From: Diploscapter coronatus
Taxonomy: Eukaryota > Nematoda > Chromadorea > Rhabditida > Rhabditidae
Assembly (NCBI GenBank): GCA_964036155.1
Contig: OZ038422.1
Span: 87,195,201-87,259,200, forward strand
DNA: 64,000 nt
Direction: 5' to 3'
This document shows positions 27,833 through 39,742 of this stretch, piece after piece. The notes beneath the pieces are model-generated. The model was not told where the DNA came from. It saw only the letters and a program-made list of their open reading frames with translations, and ran no database searches. Position numbers and translations under genes: made by a program. How positions within the stretch are numbered: position 1 is the stretch's first letter; each line of letters starts with the position of its first letter.

Positions 27833-30800
27833 ATGGTCACCATCCGGTTGGTTAGAATCTTTCATTTTTTCCCTAGAACATTGAATTTTTCAATTTTTTT
27901 CCGAAAGCATGTATTTTTCAATTTTTCTTAAGCATAGCGTTGTAAAATTTGTTTTCAGCTACACCATCACCGTGCTGACCGTGATTCTGGGCGGTAGCGC
28001 GCAGTTTTACAGCTATGGAATTGTCAACCCAGTCCAGACGATTCTCACGAATTGGATCAATCAGACTTATGTCGAAAGGTGGGGTTTTTTCGATTATTTT
28101 TTAATCGATTTATTGATTTGTTTTTCAATTTGAAACTTTAGATACGGGTTCGGTCTGTCACTGACCACGTCGAATCTCCTCTGGTCTTTCATTGTCTCTT
28201 CAATCGCTATCGGAGCGATTTTGGGCGCATCTTTGACACGGTACTTTTGTGATTTTCAAACTTTTCCAGCACAATAAAATCGATTTTTGAGGGTAATCGC
28301 CGAAAGATTCGGACGGAGAAACGGGCTCATCTTCAATGGGATGTTCAACGTTTTCGCCGCAATTTTGGAGCTCTTCTCGAAAAAATTCAAATCCCCGGAA
28401 ATCCTGATTCTGGGTAAGCTCGGAAAAGAAAAAAGAACTCCAAAATTGATTAAAATTTCTTTTTCTACTTATTTATTCATCGAACTCAAAATAGGATGTC
28501 TTTCAATGTCGCGAGAGATGTTCAAATAGCTCCGATTTTAGGCAGGTTCATTTTCGGAGCAAACATGGGACTGACATCTGGGCTCATTCCGATGTATCTG
28601 ATGGAAATCACGCCGCCTGCCTATAGAGGGAGTGCCGGCACTTTGCATCAGGTAAATCAATTTTAAACTTCGGGTAAAAATCAACTATAAGAATGTGTGT
28701 TGGAAAATATGCTTTTTTCAGCAATTTTTTGTTTAGTCCCTAAAGTAGGAAATTGAAGGCTTGCTGTATTAGACACCGACATCTCGTCTGTATTAAACAA
28801 ACCGTGATTTTAGAGTGAGTGAGTGAGTGAGTGTAGGCAGAGAAAAGGGAAGAAATAAGAAAAAGAGACTGTCTTTTACAGGCAGTGTCGGTGTTCCAGC
28901 AGGAGGTGTATAATACAGGAGGGCGAAATTACACTTTCCACATTTGCAGGTAGCCGTCGCTTTTTCGGACTGGTTTTCCCTGCTGATCGGACTGCCTTCC
29001 ATATTAGGAGGCGAAGAGCGCTGGCCTCTAGCCTTCGCGTTTCCCGGAATTGCCGCTCTGGCGCTGGTTCTCATTTTGCCATTCTGTCCCGAATCACCAA
29101 AATATACCCTCGCTGTGAAAGGCGATAGGGAAAAGGTTAGACTTATTTTTTCAAAATTATAATATACAGATTTTAGAAAGATATAAAACGATAAATTAAC
29201 CCAGAAAAAAAAATTTCAGGCCAGAAATGACATCCGTCTTTTGGTCAACGAAGGCGAATTCAATCGCATGTTTGCTAATGTGATCAAAGAAATCGCTCAG
29301 GATCAGGTAAATATTCTTTTTTGTTGTTGTAAATCCGGATTTCATTTATTTCTGTTTTCAGTCCAGCGAAGAAAGCGGCTCATTTCGGGAATTATTTACA
29401 AGGAAGGACCTTAGAGTACCGCTGATCGCTTCCATACTTGTTATGATCGCTCAGGTATTATTTTTTAAATTCAAATTTTTAACTCCTTATAGATTCCAGC
29501 CTCTTTTCTGAGAAATACTATAGGAAAAGAAACGTGTTGAGGCTGGTAAGGGTGTGGCAATTACAAGGAGCGAAATTTTTCAAATTTAACACTTGTCATA
29601 TTTCAAATTTCATACGTTTTTCAGCAATTCACCGGGTGCACGGCGGTCTTTGCCTATTCCACAGACATGTTCATCAACGCGAATTTGAATCCGTAAATTT
29701 GAAGATTTTTAATGTTTTCTGGAGAGTTCATTTTCAGGGAACTAGCCCGCTACAGCACGCTTGCCATAGGGATTATCTACTTCGTATTCGCTTGTTCGGC
29801 ACCTTATCTCATTGAGAAGGTTGGATATATCAAATCCCTTTTCTAAAAGATATTTGGGATCTCATTTTTAAAGGATATATAAATATAAACTCCCTTCTTC
29901 AAAGGATATACGAAATAATTTCCCATAAGATATGTGAAACCCCATTTCAGGTTGGTCGACGGCCCCTGTCTTTGTTCCAGCTGACTGGATGTCTTTTTGC
30001 TCTGATCCTCCTATCGATTTTCACCTATCTGCAAAACTACTTGGGGGTAATTTTGTAATATTTTTGTAAGAGTTATTGCTTTCCTAAAAATTGCAAATTT
30101 GCAGATGTCCTGGGCGTCATACGGTACCATTTTGGCGCTGATTCTTTACATGTGCATATACGGTGTGGGCAGCCCAATTCCTTGGATTATTGCATGCGAA
30201 CTCTTCAATCAACAGGTCAAAAATTTGGAATTTCTAGCTCACTGTAGTTACCATCTTCTTTTCTGCGAAATGGTATGGCGAAGAGAAAAAGAAGGTAGTA
30301 ACTACGAATGGGCCGAAATTCTCAAAAATCCTCCTTAATTTAAAAATAAAAATTTGCAGTTTCGCTCCACGGCAGTTACCGTGTCAGTTTTGGTGGCCTG
30401 GACGTTCGCTTTCATTATTTCTACTTCGTATCTGCCTTTTCAACAGGTATTCTAATTTTAGGATTACTAATAACTATTCTAATCTTAAGAATTACTCTAA
30501 TTATGCTATGTTTTCAGCTAGTCGGCGTCTCGTTCAGTTACCTGCCTTTCATCGTGATTCTCGCCATTTCGATCGTCCTCATGTACATTTTACTGCCAGG
30601 TATGTTATAGTTATAAAAATACCGCAATCCAAAAAAAAACAAAATTCAGAAACAAGGAATAGGCCGATTGAAGAGATTGTGGATGAGGTTCGGACGAGAA
30701 CGGCGTCTTTGTCGCAGGGTAGACCTTGGGAAGCGAATCGAGGTAAAATTTTGATTTTTTCGAATAAAACTTTTAAAATAGATTACAACAAAAAATTTTA

Positions 30801-30937
30801 AATAGGCATATATGTTTTAAAATTTATTTAAAACTAAAATAAAAAGAAATTCAGCCGCTAGCCGACAAGAAATGCAGCGACTTTTGGAGACGATCGAGAC
30901 TCGGATATACGGGCCGGACGAAGAAATTGACGATTAA
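27833..30937 (+). CDS. Facilitated glucose transporter, SLC2/GLUT family
   Basis: About 16 short exons. The start ATG 27833 (MVTIR) joins to [20 protein letters not shown], the first membrane segment. Family signatures appear in order: [11 protein letters not shown] (loop 2-3 RxGRR), [20 protein letters not shown] with [21 protein letters not shown] after helix 6, [17 protein letters not shown] in helix 7, [14 protein letters not shown] (loop 8-9), [19 protein letters not shown] in helix 10, and [12 protein letters not shown] at the start of the C-terminal tail, which ends EEIDD. It is a 12-helix plasma-membrane hexose carrier. Helix 7 has QQFTG in place of the usual QQLSG, so substrate choice is open. 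An in-frame upstream extension to the acceptor at 27768 lacks a second ATG. Confidence 0.93.
28750..28930. mobile_element. Diverged hairpin element with GTGTATAATACAGGAGG end
   Basis: CTGTATTAGACACCGACATC at the left is mirrored by AGTGTCGGTGTTCC and GGTGTATAATACAGGAGGGC at the right. The right end resembles family A (GTGTGGAATACAGGAGG). It lies in a GLUT intron and contains a (GAGT)n tract at about 28813-28834. Confidence 0.65.
30240..30310. repeat. Short inverted repeat in GLUT intron
   Basis: TGTAGTTACCATCTTCTTTT on the left pairs with GAAAAAGAAGGTAGTAACTAC on the right. A half-like sequence (TTGTAGTTACCATCCCCC) occurs at about 60284 in a DAP3 intron. Confidence 0.65.
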
Positions 30938-31863
30938 TCTTTTAATGGATTTTGAAAAAATGTAAGTTTAAATTTTGTTTAATTTTTAATAAAAGTTTTA
31001 TTTGCATTTTCGAAAATTTAAAATTTTTATCAATCAAAGCCAAGAAAAAGCACAAAGCCTAGTCACCGAGCGTTGAAAGAAAAAGTTTTATATTTAAGTT
31101 ACAGAATTTTTGGAATTTGAATAACTTTTTGGCTAATTACAATGGCACGATGGCAGATGACAAAGTTGTAAAAAATAAATAATAAATTTACAAATTTCTT
31201 TGCTCGTTCAAAAACTCTTGAGATCACATGAGGATGTATTGTTTCGATGCTTGAAATTCTAATCGCTGAATTTTAAACTTAAGCAAGAAAAAATTGAGCA
31301 AAACGCTTTAGAAAAAGACAAGTATGTTAAAGTTATAATGCCAAGTATGTTCTTCTAATAACTAGCATTTTTCATAAGCAATTAAAATATGATTACGCGT
31401 AAATCTAGGTAATTTTACAATTTAAACGAATTAAGGGGTAAGTAAACCAATCTCTTGTTATAACTTAGATCCGGCACCGGTATACAGTAGTCTATAAGTA
31501 TTGCTTATAGAATACACGTCGTTGAATTTAAATAGTTCGGAAGAATTCGAATAACTAGCATATCCTCATATACACATATATAAGATTACGGCAGAATAAT
31601 TAGCATAAGTTTCCTACTATTGCAAATTCCGGTTGATTTTCGCCATAAAGTCATGCATTACTTGTGGCTTCTAAAAATGTCACTTTTGGAGGCTATTTGG
31701 AAGCCGCGAGACACGAGACAGATGAAACAGTGTAGGGTTAGGGTAGGGGTATGAGGGATGATAGGCTTTCTTCTCCCACACTATTTCTCAATGTCTTGTG
31801 GCTTGTGGTTTCGTAGTTTTTCAAGTTGCCATTTTTGGAAAAAAAATCGAAATCAAGTAAAGC
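30938..31863. other. Convergent intergenic spacer, GLUT and sphingomyelin synthase 3' ends
   Basis: About 930 bp between converging genes. AATAAA-like signals are frequent (for example near 30988). It contains one GGAAACCGCG-family MITE (31691-31830); no ORF is supported. Confidence 0.6.
31691..31830. mobile_element. GGAAACCGCG-family MITE, copy 2
   Basis: GGCTATTTGGAAGCCGCGAG then ACACGAGAC at the left mirror GTCTTGTGGCTTGTGGTTTC at the right. GTAGGGTTAGGGTAGGGGTA is the reverse complement of the interior of the copy at 11933, so it is inserted in the opposite orientation. Confidence 0.8.
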
Positions 31864-33926
31864 TCAAACCTGAAACGGCCAATCCCATTTATTCTCGAGT
31901 TTTCCATTTGGAACGTCGCTCTCAAACCAATAGGCTAACCAGAACCACCATAATCTGCTCATCGGGGCCTGAGGACGGTCCTCTTTAGGCATTTCAAACA
32001 TCTAAATAATAAATGTTAAAAATCGATAAGTTGAAAAAAAAAACCTGATGGTATCCCCAGAATACGTGACTTGTAAGCCAATATGCTATCAGAACGTCCA
32101 TGGTATAGTGTCCTCCAGATAGTACTAAAGCTCCGATGCCACAAAACGTTATTGGAGCGGCGATATATCTGAAGAAAATCATAATATTAAAAAAAAAATT
32201 AACATCAGCTTTCTGTAGAGTTCTAGATATAATAAAGTCATACTTTTAAATACAATACACCAAACTTTCGGCAGATATTCAATTAAAATGATAAACTATT
32301 TTAAAGAAAGTCAAATTTTTACCGAATATAGACCAATTTTCTGGGAGTATACTGTAGTTGTACGAAGTACATGATAGTTAGAACGACGGTGTGACCAGAG
32401 AACATTAAGTCGCCACATAGGATTTTATCCTGACCAGAGTTTAGACCCAGCGTCACGACGTAGGCGACAAAGCGGGTAGCGATCTCGCTCATGTACATGT
32501 GATGGGTGCCATTTAGTTGAGGTCGACAAATTTCGTCCCTATTATGAAGGGATGGAGGAATAAATGTTACCTGAAATATATTTAAATTAAATTATTTTTT
32601 AAAATTGATATTTTAGGCAAGGTATTTTAAATACGATCATTTCTCTAAGTACTTAAACTTGAATATATAATACATAATCTAAATACAAATCTTACCCCAA
32701 GAACAATAGCTCTCAGGCCATACATAATAGCGCCCAAGAGAAAAGTTCGCCGCAACACGACCCATCGTTCGTAGTGTAATAGAATAACGGTGAATCCCAT
32801 TACGGAGCTGGAAAATTGAAATACTAGACCCGAGACTAACAATTTGAATACCTTAATGTAGAGAGGACATCTCCCACACTCCAAGCCCATCTTTGTTGTT
32901 CGATTAGCATAAATGTTAGGTCTTTTAAGGGTTCTCTGAAATAAAATAGAGGATTTAGTAGCAAAGTTAAAGGTACCTAGGTACGATATCATGAATTACG
33001 GTCAAAAGGAAAAAGTTGAGGAATGCTGAGATCATTAGGCAGGCCAGCGCAGCTAGCGTTTTCGTACATTCGTTAGGCCTTTTTGTACACTGAAATATAA
33101 ATATAAAATAGTGCTTAAATAAGAAAGATAAATATGAAAATTAGGTTTATATAAAGTGTAAACAAATGAATGATACTTACGTTTCTCTGTGAAGAATTAT
33201 TCAAACACTGCTGATTGATATCTTCATCGACGGTGATAATAATGCTTCCATTAGATTTAGTCATGTTCGAATTAGCATTAGATGCGGTGCTCGGAGTTAT
33301 ATCGGGTGCAGTAACGGAGACGGGTTTGTAATCGCCCTCTACGGATGAGGCTAGATTGGTTACGCCTCGGCTACAGTCTATCCGGACCTGGAATTTCAAA
33401 GATACATCAAATCCAACTGACGAAAATAGGTATTGTGAATGACCGATAACTCGAGACAGAATAAATCGTGTACAAATAGTCGTCAAACTCATTCCTTGAA
33501 GATGATGTAATAACGTAAAATCTGCTGCAGACAACGCGCTGATTACGGCGCATAAAAAGCTAGTGTCACTTACCTCGTTTCAAGTAATCGGTCATTGACA
33601 ATATATTTAAAGATTTTGAATATACAATTAGTGTGTAAATGGAGGAAATAAATCAGTTAATTTCTGATTATAATCCATTAAAATATTTAGAATTTTAAAT
33701 TTACATGTAAACGTGTTAAAGATAATTTATGATAAATTTTTTTAATAACCTTTGTATACATGACTTAAGTTTTACATACTGAATAATAAAAGTCGAAATT
33801 TGATGATATTTAAATGAATTAATAAGTTGATTAGACCTGCTGCAGTTCAGTTCCATCCATATTCGGATCAGTTGCAGGCCTTAGCGGCACTTGTGAATCT
33901 GACTGGTCCCGTCTATGTCCTGGCAT
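31864..33926 (-). CDS. Sphingomyelin synthase (SMS) family protein
   Basis: Exons about 33837-33926, 33181-33388, 32982-33090, 32847-32937, 32695-32815, 32340-32570, 32046-32170 and 31864-32001. After a soluble, Ser/Thr-rich N-terminus come hydrophobic segments (FLNFFLLTVIHDIVP) and the family motif PREPLKDLTFMLIEQQ. The lipid-phosphatase-like motifs follow: ILCGDLMFSGHTVVLTIMYF (first catalytic His) and SGGHYTMDVLIAYW (second His and Asp), giving the His-His-Asp triad. The C-terminus reads WDWPFQV. The enzyme moves phosphocholine (or phosphoethanolamine) from a glycerolipid to ceramide in the Golgi or plasma membrane. No SAM domain is visible. A TAATTTAG acceptor lies nine bases before the ATG. 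Which substrate head group it uses cannot be read from this. Confidence 0.92.
33431..33602. mobile_element. AATGACCGAT-family MITE, copy 3
   Basis: TATTGTGAATGACCGATAAC at the left and ATCGGTCATTGACAATA at the right are near-perfect inverses, with TA at both outer ends. It shares the CAAATAGTCGTCAAACTCAT interior with the copies at 12460 and 13211. It lies in intron 1 of the sphingomyelin synthase gene, about 40 bp from an exon. Confidence 0.88.
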
Positions 33927-35147
33927 AACATTCACTAAATTATTATACTATAAGACTCCTTAAATTAGATAAAAGATGATGTAGATTAAATAGAAGACAT
34001 TTATTTATAATTAAATAGAAATATATGAACTTAGATTTTATAATTTACGAAAATCGATAAATATATAAACTATAGAATACGAGCACATGGAGTCTGGTCT
34101 GATATGGAATGATAAGATACACCAAAGGGTAAAGAACAATCAGATGCGATAATGAAATGATAAAATAACGAAAGTTATACGAAACGCTCCTAAATCGATA
34201 TCTTATTTTCCGATTTTACCAATGAGAAGCCTCGGGATGAATTTATCAATTAAATGATAGGAAGAATGAAAATTCTACGTGTTTTGGACGTACTAGTGCA
34301 ATCAATTTATAAACAATATAGCTCGAAAGTTTGGTATGATGAAATTCGAATGAACTTTAACTGAAAAATAATAAATTCGTAAAAAATGAGGGAATCTTTT
34401 AATAGAAATTATACTCAGAAATAGGATGCATAATTGGTCAAAGTTTTTATAGTTAGAAGTTAGTCGAAGGCGGAAAATAGTGAAGGTTAAGAAGAGGGGT
34501 TAGATTGTTAGAGAACGCGCGCGTGCTTTACGACAAAATATATGGCGTTAGTCAGAAAGGAGGGGCTACAAAATGAAAATTCTCAGAGCTTTGACTGCAA
34601 AAAAGATTTGAAATGATGATGAATTCTGGCATTTGAACATATTGTATAAATTAACTAAAAATTTAAACTCAGCATTAAAGTCGAAATAAATCTTTATTTT
34701 CTCCATCAAAACGTTTTTATGTAAACTTTTGGAAATCGAATTGCAAAATTGTTTCAAAGAGACGGTACCCGACATTATTAAAATATGAAAGCTTCGAACG
34801 GACTAAAGAACAACAATAATTTTGCATTTTTGGGCGGGAAAAATCATCCTTATCGCTGATAAGAAGTGATAATAATAATCGGCGAATATATACAGCTAAA
34901 CGAACGGGCAATTTGACAAGATTTCTAGATACGTACACAAAAATTACAGAAAATATAACTGTTTTGACCACATTATCAAATTTCCAACCTTTTCCAGTAA
35001 AATTTAATGATGCGGTGAGAGTTATCCAAGTCGAAAATCCCTATTAGACCCATAATCTCGGATAAGACTCGTAGAAAACTGAAACATTAAGGCCGATTTT
35101 TAAAGCTCTTTGCTAAGAATTGCAAGAACGTGGTGGAAAATGATCAA
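33927..35147. other. Intergenic spacer upstream of sphingomyelin synthase
   Basis: About 1.2 kb, AT-rich, no supported coding exon. It holds the synthase promoter. Short ORFs on the minus strand (34566-34971) lack coding character. Confidence 0.55.
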
Positions 35148-35245
35148 CTCTAATAAATCTACCTTTAAAATCTGCTCTATCGTTAAATTTCCTAATGCTG
35201 TTGTTCATTGGAGCAGATTTTAAATGAGTGCAGTAAATTTATTAG
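35148..35245. mobile_element. AATAAATCTAC hairpin MITE abutting the SLC17 stop codon
   Basis: CTCTAATAAATCTACCTTTA and AAATCTGCTC at the left mirror GAGCAGATTTTAAATGAGTG and AAATTTATTAGA at the right. Its right end is within about 5 bp of the stop at 35248. On the coding strand it places AATAAA about 5 nt after the TAG. Confidence 0.75.
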
Positions 35246-35247
35246 AT

Positions 35248-38200
35248 CTACGATTGACCCAAATCATGTGTAAGGAATAGACTATATTTGGCGAAGGCAT
35301 GCAGCACTTGTTCGGTGGAATCCGAAGAATCGTTGGATTCTTGGTCAGGCTCCTTATTAGGCAAGGCTGAGGAGGATGAAGCCCAGGCTTGTCTCTCAGC
35401 TGATCCCCTAAAATAGTTTTTTTTTTTAAATAAATCTGGGAGGATTTTATTTTTGTTAATAATTTTCGAAAACTTGTTGTCTATTACAAATTTCTAATAC
35501 TTGTTTTTTAAATCGTTTTCTGGGATTTGTTTTATCTGATAAATCTTTAAAGAATTCAATTTTATAGGTCTCTAGGACGTTTTTATGCGATAAATTTATA
35601 GAATTTCTATAGTATTACAAGATGCTAGAAAAGCTGATTTTCAGTCATTTTTTTGTTTATTTTATAAGTAAAAAACCTACCAAAGCGTAAAGAATACGAC
35701 TGGCAATAGAGCTATGACGGCGGAAATTTCGAATACGATAGTCCATTCGTGTCGGGTGCCGTTTCTGAAAGTCGTAGATTTAAAATTTGTATCTTGTTCG
35801 TCTGAACTTTTGCAAAAAAAAACATCGAACTGGTTCTGAAATTATTGAACCAGAGTGAGGGAGAGGGTAGATTGGATTATTTGCCAACGTTTAAATCTCA
35901 ATAGCTAACCACCTGCGCGCTATTGGTTATGATGCATGTTTGAGTCATTTTTAATTGGACTTAACACTCCCCGTTCATCAGTTTGATTCTTTAAGTTGAA
36001 AAAGCAAACACAGGTACTGCACAAGTTCAATGTCGATGCGTTTGGTTGACTATTTGTCTTTTGAAAGCGCGCTATAATTGACGTAGGAGATTCAAGATAT
36101 GAAGAAGATTAGAAATCCCAAGATTGAGTGAAGTTAAACTTGAAGTTAGGATGAAGTTTTCTATAAGTTTGAGGTTATAAAGTAAATTAAATCGGAAATT
36201 CATGAAGCTAAGCATGAAGTCTCAAAAACTTACTGTAAAATCGTGCTGCTTATCAGTTTATTCGAGATTGAGAACATGTTAACGACGGCAAATGAAATTC
36301 CCGTAATCACTCCAGAATACGCCGGGGCTAATTGCAAAAGCGCCGTTTGAACTCCCGGGGTATGGAGTCCTAAAATTCGATTCAATTTTAAATAAAAATT
36401 AATATCCAAAATTATATTATATATCAAAAATGATACCTGCGAACGCATTAGCTAAGCACAGAACCACGATAACTGGGGCTGGATGGTTTAGCAATGTCAA
36501 TAACGGGGTTATTCCGATACAGATGCCCAATCCCAATGATGCTATGAAGTTGAATAGCTTGCAAGACGTGGTTTTACCTATTTTTACAAATTAGCACAAT
36601 AGGTCAAATGTAGATATACTTAAAATAGGCGGTTTTCGTGCGGTCATGATTGTAGATAAGCTAGACGAAATGGTTTTGGATATGAACAGGCAGACCATGG
36701 GTAGGGATGAGGCTAAGCCGTTAACCGAAGACTTCAGCTTCAGGACGTCGGAAAAGAATTTGGGCAGGTACTGAAATTTACTTAAACCATTATGTTTCAC
36801 CTTTGTGATTCATAAAACACGGTATTTTGTATCCATTCGGGAAACTTCGAGAAATTTTAAGTTGCCGTATTTTTATTGAACTCTCGATCTGTTTGAAGCT
36901 ATAAACTCTGCGTTTCTAGCTGTTTTTCTTAATTCCTCTCAGAATATCATAATGTTTTGCTCTCTGGAATTATGAGTTTTTCTGTTTACCTTTAATCACC
37001 TCGCAAAGTATATGAACAAGTTTTCTTGAAATCAAACAGATGTGCGGAAAATACCCTTTAACCTAAGTCTTTACAAGAGATCGCCACAAAATTGCACACT
37101 TTCACTCGCATTTAAAATCGGTTTTTCCGTGCAGTTTTCCGGTATTAACATTGTTTGCTTTACTTTCGACAATTTTTTCGATATCGGAGTTCAAAATGGT
37201 TCACTAATTCAGAGTAACTAGTCTAATTAAAGGGTTAATTACCTGAAGCATAATGACCAGTGGGAATTCATGACAGACTAATGCAGCAATGGCGACGTAT
37301 AGGGGTACGCATCTCGCCATTTTTCTCCAGGGAGGATTCCCGCGTTCAGTTCGTTTTCCGATTTTCTCTTCTTCGATTTTACGTTCGATGTATTCACGCT
37401 CTCTCTAAAATAAATTCAGCTAAAAGCTGATCTTCATCAAATTTCTTTCATTTAAATCCGATTTTCAAATCATAGATTTAAAAAACCGATCTTCATTATT
37501 ATTTAATAACTTAAATGAAAGAATATATGATTTTACTTGAAAAAGTCCTACCTTCATAATGCACAAATGTTTCGAGGGCTTGTCGGCGGATAGAATAAGC
37601 CAAATCACCAAAATCCCCGACCCGATCATGGCGGATAGATAGAAAATGGCGGGCCAGCCAGAAAACCCACCCGTTCCATTTTTCTCACACAGTTTACCAC
37701 CGATAGGCAAAATCAATAGGGAACCTGCAATTTATATACTTCATTAAAACTGACCTTTTCGCTGTCTAAAACTTGAATGAATATTAAAATTGGCTTTTTT
37801 TTTCGATAAAAGCGCCGATAAAGCTGCAGACGTTGGAAGTTTGTCGATCCGATATAAGATTCGTCATTGTCTCATGTTCTCTTATCCATAATGACGGAAA
37901 ATAGTGAATGAGGGTAGGCTACGATACTTCTCAGCAACATTAAAATATCGGATCGACAAACTCCCAACGTCTGTGAAGCTGAGTTTTGCTGATTAAATTT
38001 TCGATTATGGCTTAGTTTTAGTCAATATTTTACAGGTCAAAGTTCCTAATCTAAATGTTGATAAAAATAACGCGTACGATCAGTGTTATTGTTATTTCTA
38101 AAGTTGTCTGACCACAGAGAATTGATGGAATTTGACAGTTTGACGAAACGCAATTTGTCATTTTCTCCATGGAAAGGAATTTGTATTGGTTGTGACAAAG

Positions 38201-39742
38201 AGGAGAAAGGAACGATATGAACTATTGCCCAGAAATCGGAAGACATAATTTGATGGATCTGTCAGGAACACTCATAGTCAAGTTGGTCGGGGCGGAAATT
38301 TATCGATTTTTGGCAAAAACAATCAACTCGATATTGATAGGCGTTTCTGATGCAATGATAACACAAATTGATAAGCAAATTCAAGTTTCAGGATAAGAAA
38401 TATCGATTTTTGAAAACTTATAGAAAATCATATGTTGAATGTAATATTTTAGTCTAATCTATACTTAAGACACAATATTTAAAAGAAAAAAAACTATCTT
38501 GCACTTGCCTAATTGCCTGCCTCCAGTAACAAAACCCAAAGCGAATGGTCGTTCCTTCGCGGGAAACCATCTCGTTATTAAAGACGAGGCCGAAGGAAAT
38601 AGCAAAGAATCACCAATGCCCGTCATAATTCTGAAATTTGTTAAATCATTTTAGAGAATTTTAATCTTGAACTTGTGTTTTTCCGGGAAACGCACGACAA
38701 AATCATTTTACTGCATACTTCTCAACACAACACAGCACAACAAACAAACAACACACAATATGGTCAGTAAACAAACAATCAGAGCTTAGGTACAATATAA
38801 TTCTCAATGCCCGCAGTTTCACTTTTACTCACTCCCCTATAAGTGGCCCTATGAATACACGCATATCTGGTCTATAGACTCTGGTGTTCTTGAGTATTGT
38901 GAAAGGCTAGTGACGCAGGGTGTAGGTCAAGATTTAAAGGTACAAGATCACGAAGTTACCTTAGAGAAAACACCAACCATACAGAGATATGAGCTACGGA
39001 GGGAATTAGAGAGTTTGAAATCACCAACAACGATAATCCCAAGCATATTGTCCATTTACTAAAAATTTCATCATATAAATTTTAAATGAGTCGGTTCTTT
39101 AAAACTGACCTGTTAAGTTTATCCGCTTGCCACCCGGTAACCAACATAAACATAGATCCGAAATTTTGGGCCGCGTATACAAATCCTAAAAATCTATTAT
39201 AAATAGAATTTTGGAAGTTTTATACCTTGCTGAAGTGAGGTCCAATCCATCGTATTGTACTCACTACATTTCGTTTTTGTGACGTCACTTTCTTCGCCAT
39301 TTTTAGCAGGACTCCTTTTACAAGGAGGCGTAGAATTATTCTCAGATATTAATTCATCCTCTAAAATAGATATATAGGATAATAGAAACATTCAGATTTA
39401 ATTTGGATACCATAAAGATCAAACTCGGCACTTCTAATAGAAATATTATGGGGGTCGTCGATTTTCTTTGGTACCATACATACCTAAATTTTAAATTTAT
39501 TTGAATTTGAATTAAAAAGGAGCTACTGAAATACCATAGCCTGAGAAATGTTGGATGTCGCTACAGCTAGAGACATAAAGCATAGGCATAACGCGGTGGC
39601 AAGTACGAATCTCGTCGAGGGGAATACTTAAATTAGCAAGAATATGATTTTTAAAATTTATCCCAAAAATTGACGTACCTGGACTTTTCTCGGTGATAAA
39701 CACGTTTTGTCGCTCCGATTTGACCGGACTTATCCGGACCAT
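35248..39742 (-). CDS. SLC17-family anion/phosphate or vesicular transporter (MFS)
   Basis: About 13 exons from MVRISPVKSERQNVF (39742) to FAKYSLFLTHDLGQS. Segments in order: FVLATALCLCFMSLAVATSN (helix 1), a lumenal loop with several Asn-Ser/Thr sites, FVYAAQNFGSMFMLVTGW with KLNRKWT, IGDSLLFPSASSLITRWFPA followed by KERPFALG, the GWPAIFYLSAMIG helix, HEFPLVIMLQYLPKFFSDVL, KSSVNGLASSLPMVCLFISK, GVQTALLQLAPAYSGVITGI and FFTLWGSAERQAW, which is the family's ending. The family includes sialin, VGLUT and NPT carriers driven by H+ or Na+ or by membrane voltage. I cannot choose among them. A TTTCAG acceptor lies about 7 nt before the ATG. Intron 37727-38502 holds a MITE. Confidence 0.88.
37822..37980. 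mobile_element. CAGACGTTGG MITE in SLC17 intron
   Basis: CAGACGTTGGAAGTTTGTCG then ATCCGATAT at the left mirrors ATATCGGATCGACAAACTCC then CAACGTCTG at the right, nearly perfect over about 28 bp. There is no coding potential. Single copy in this window. Confidence 0.85.
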
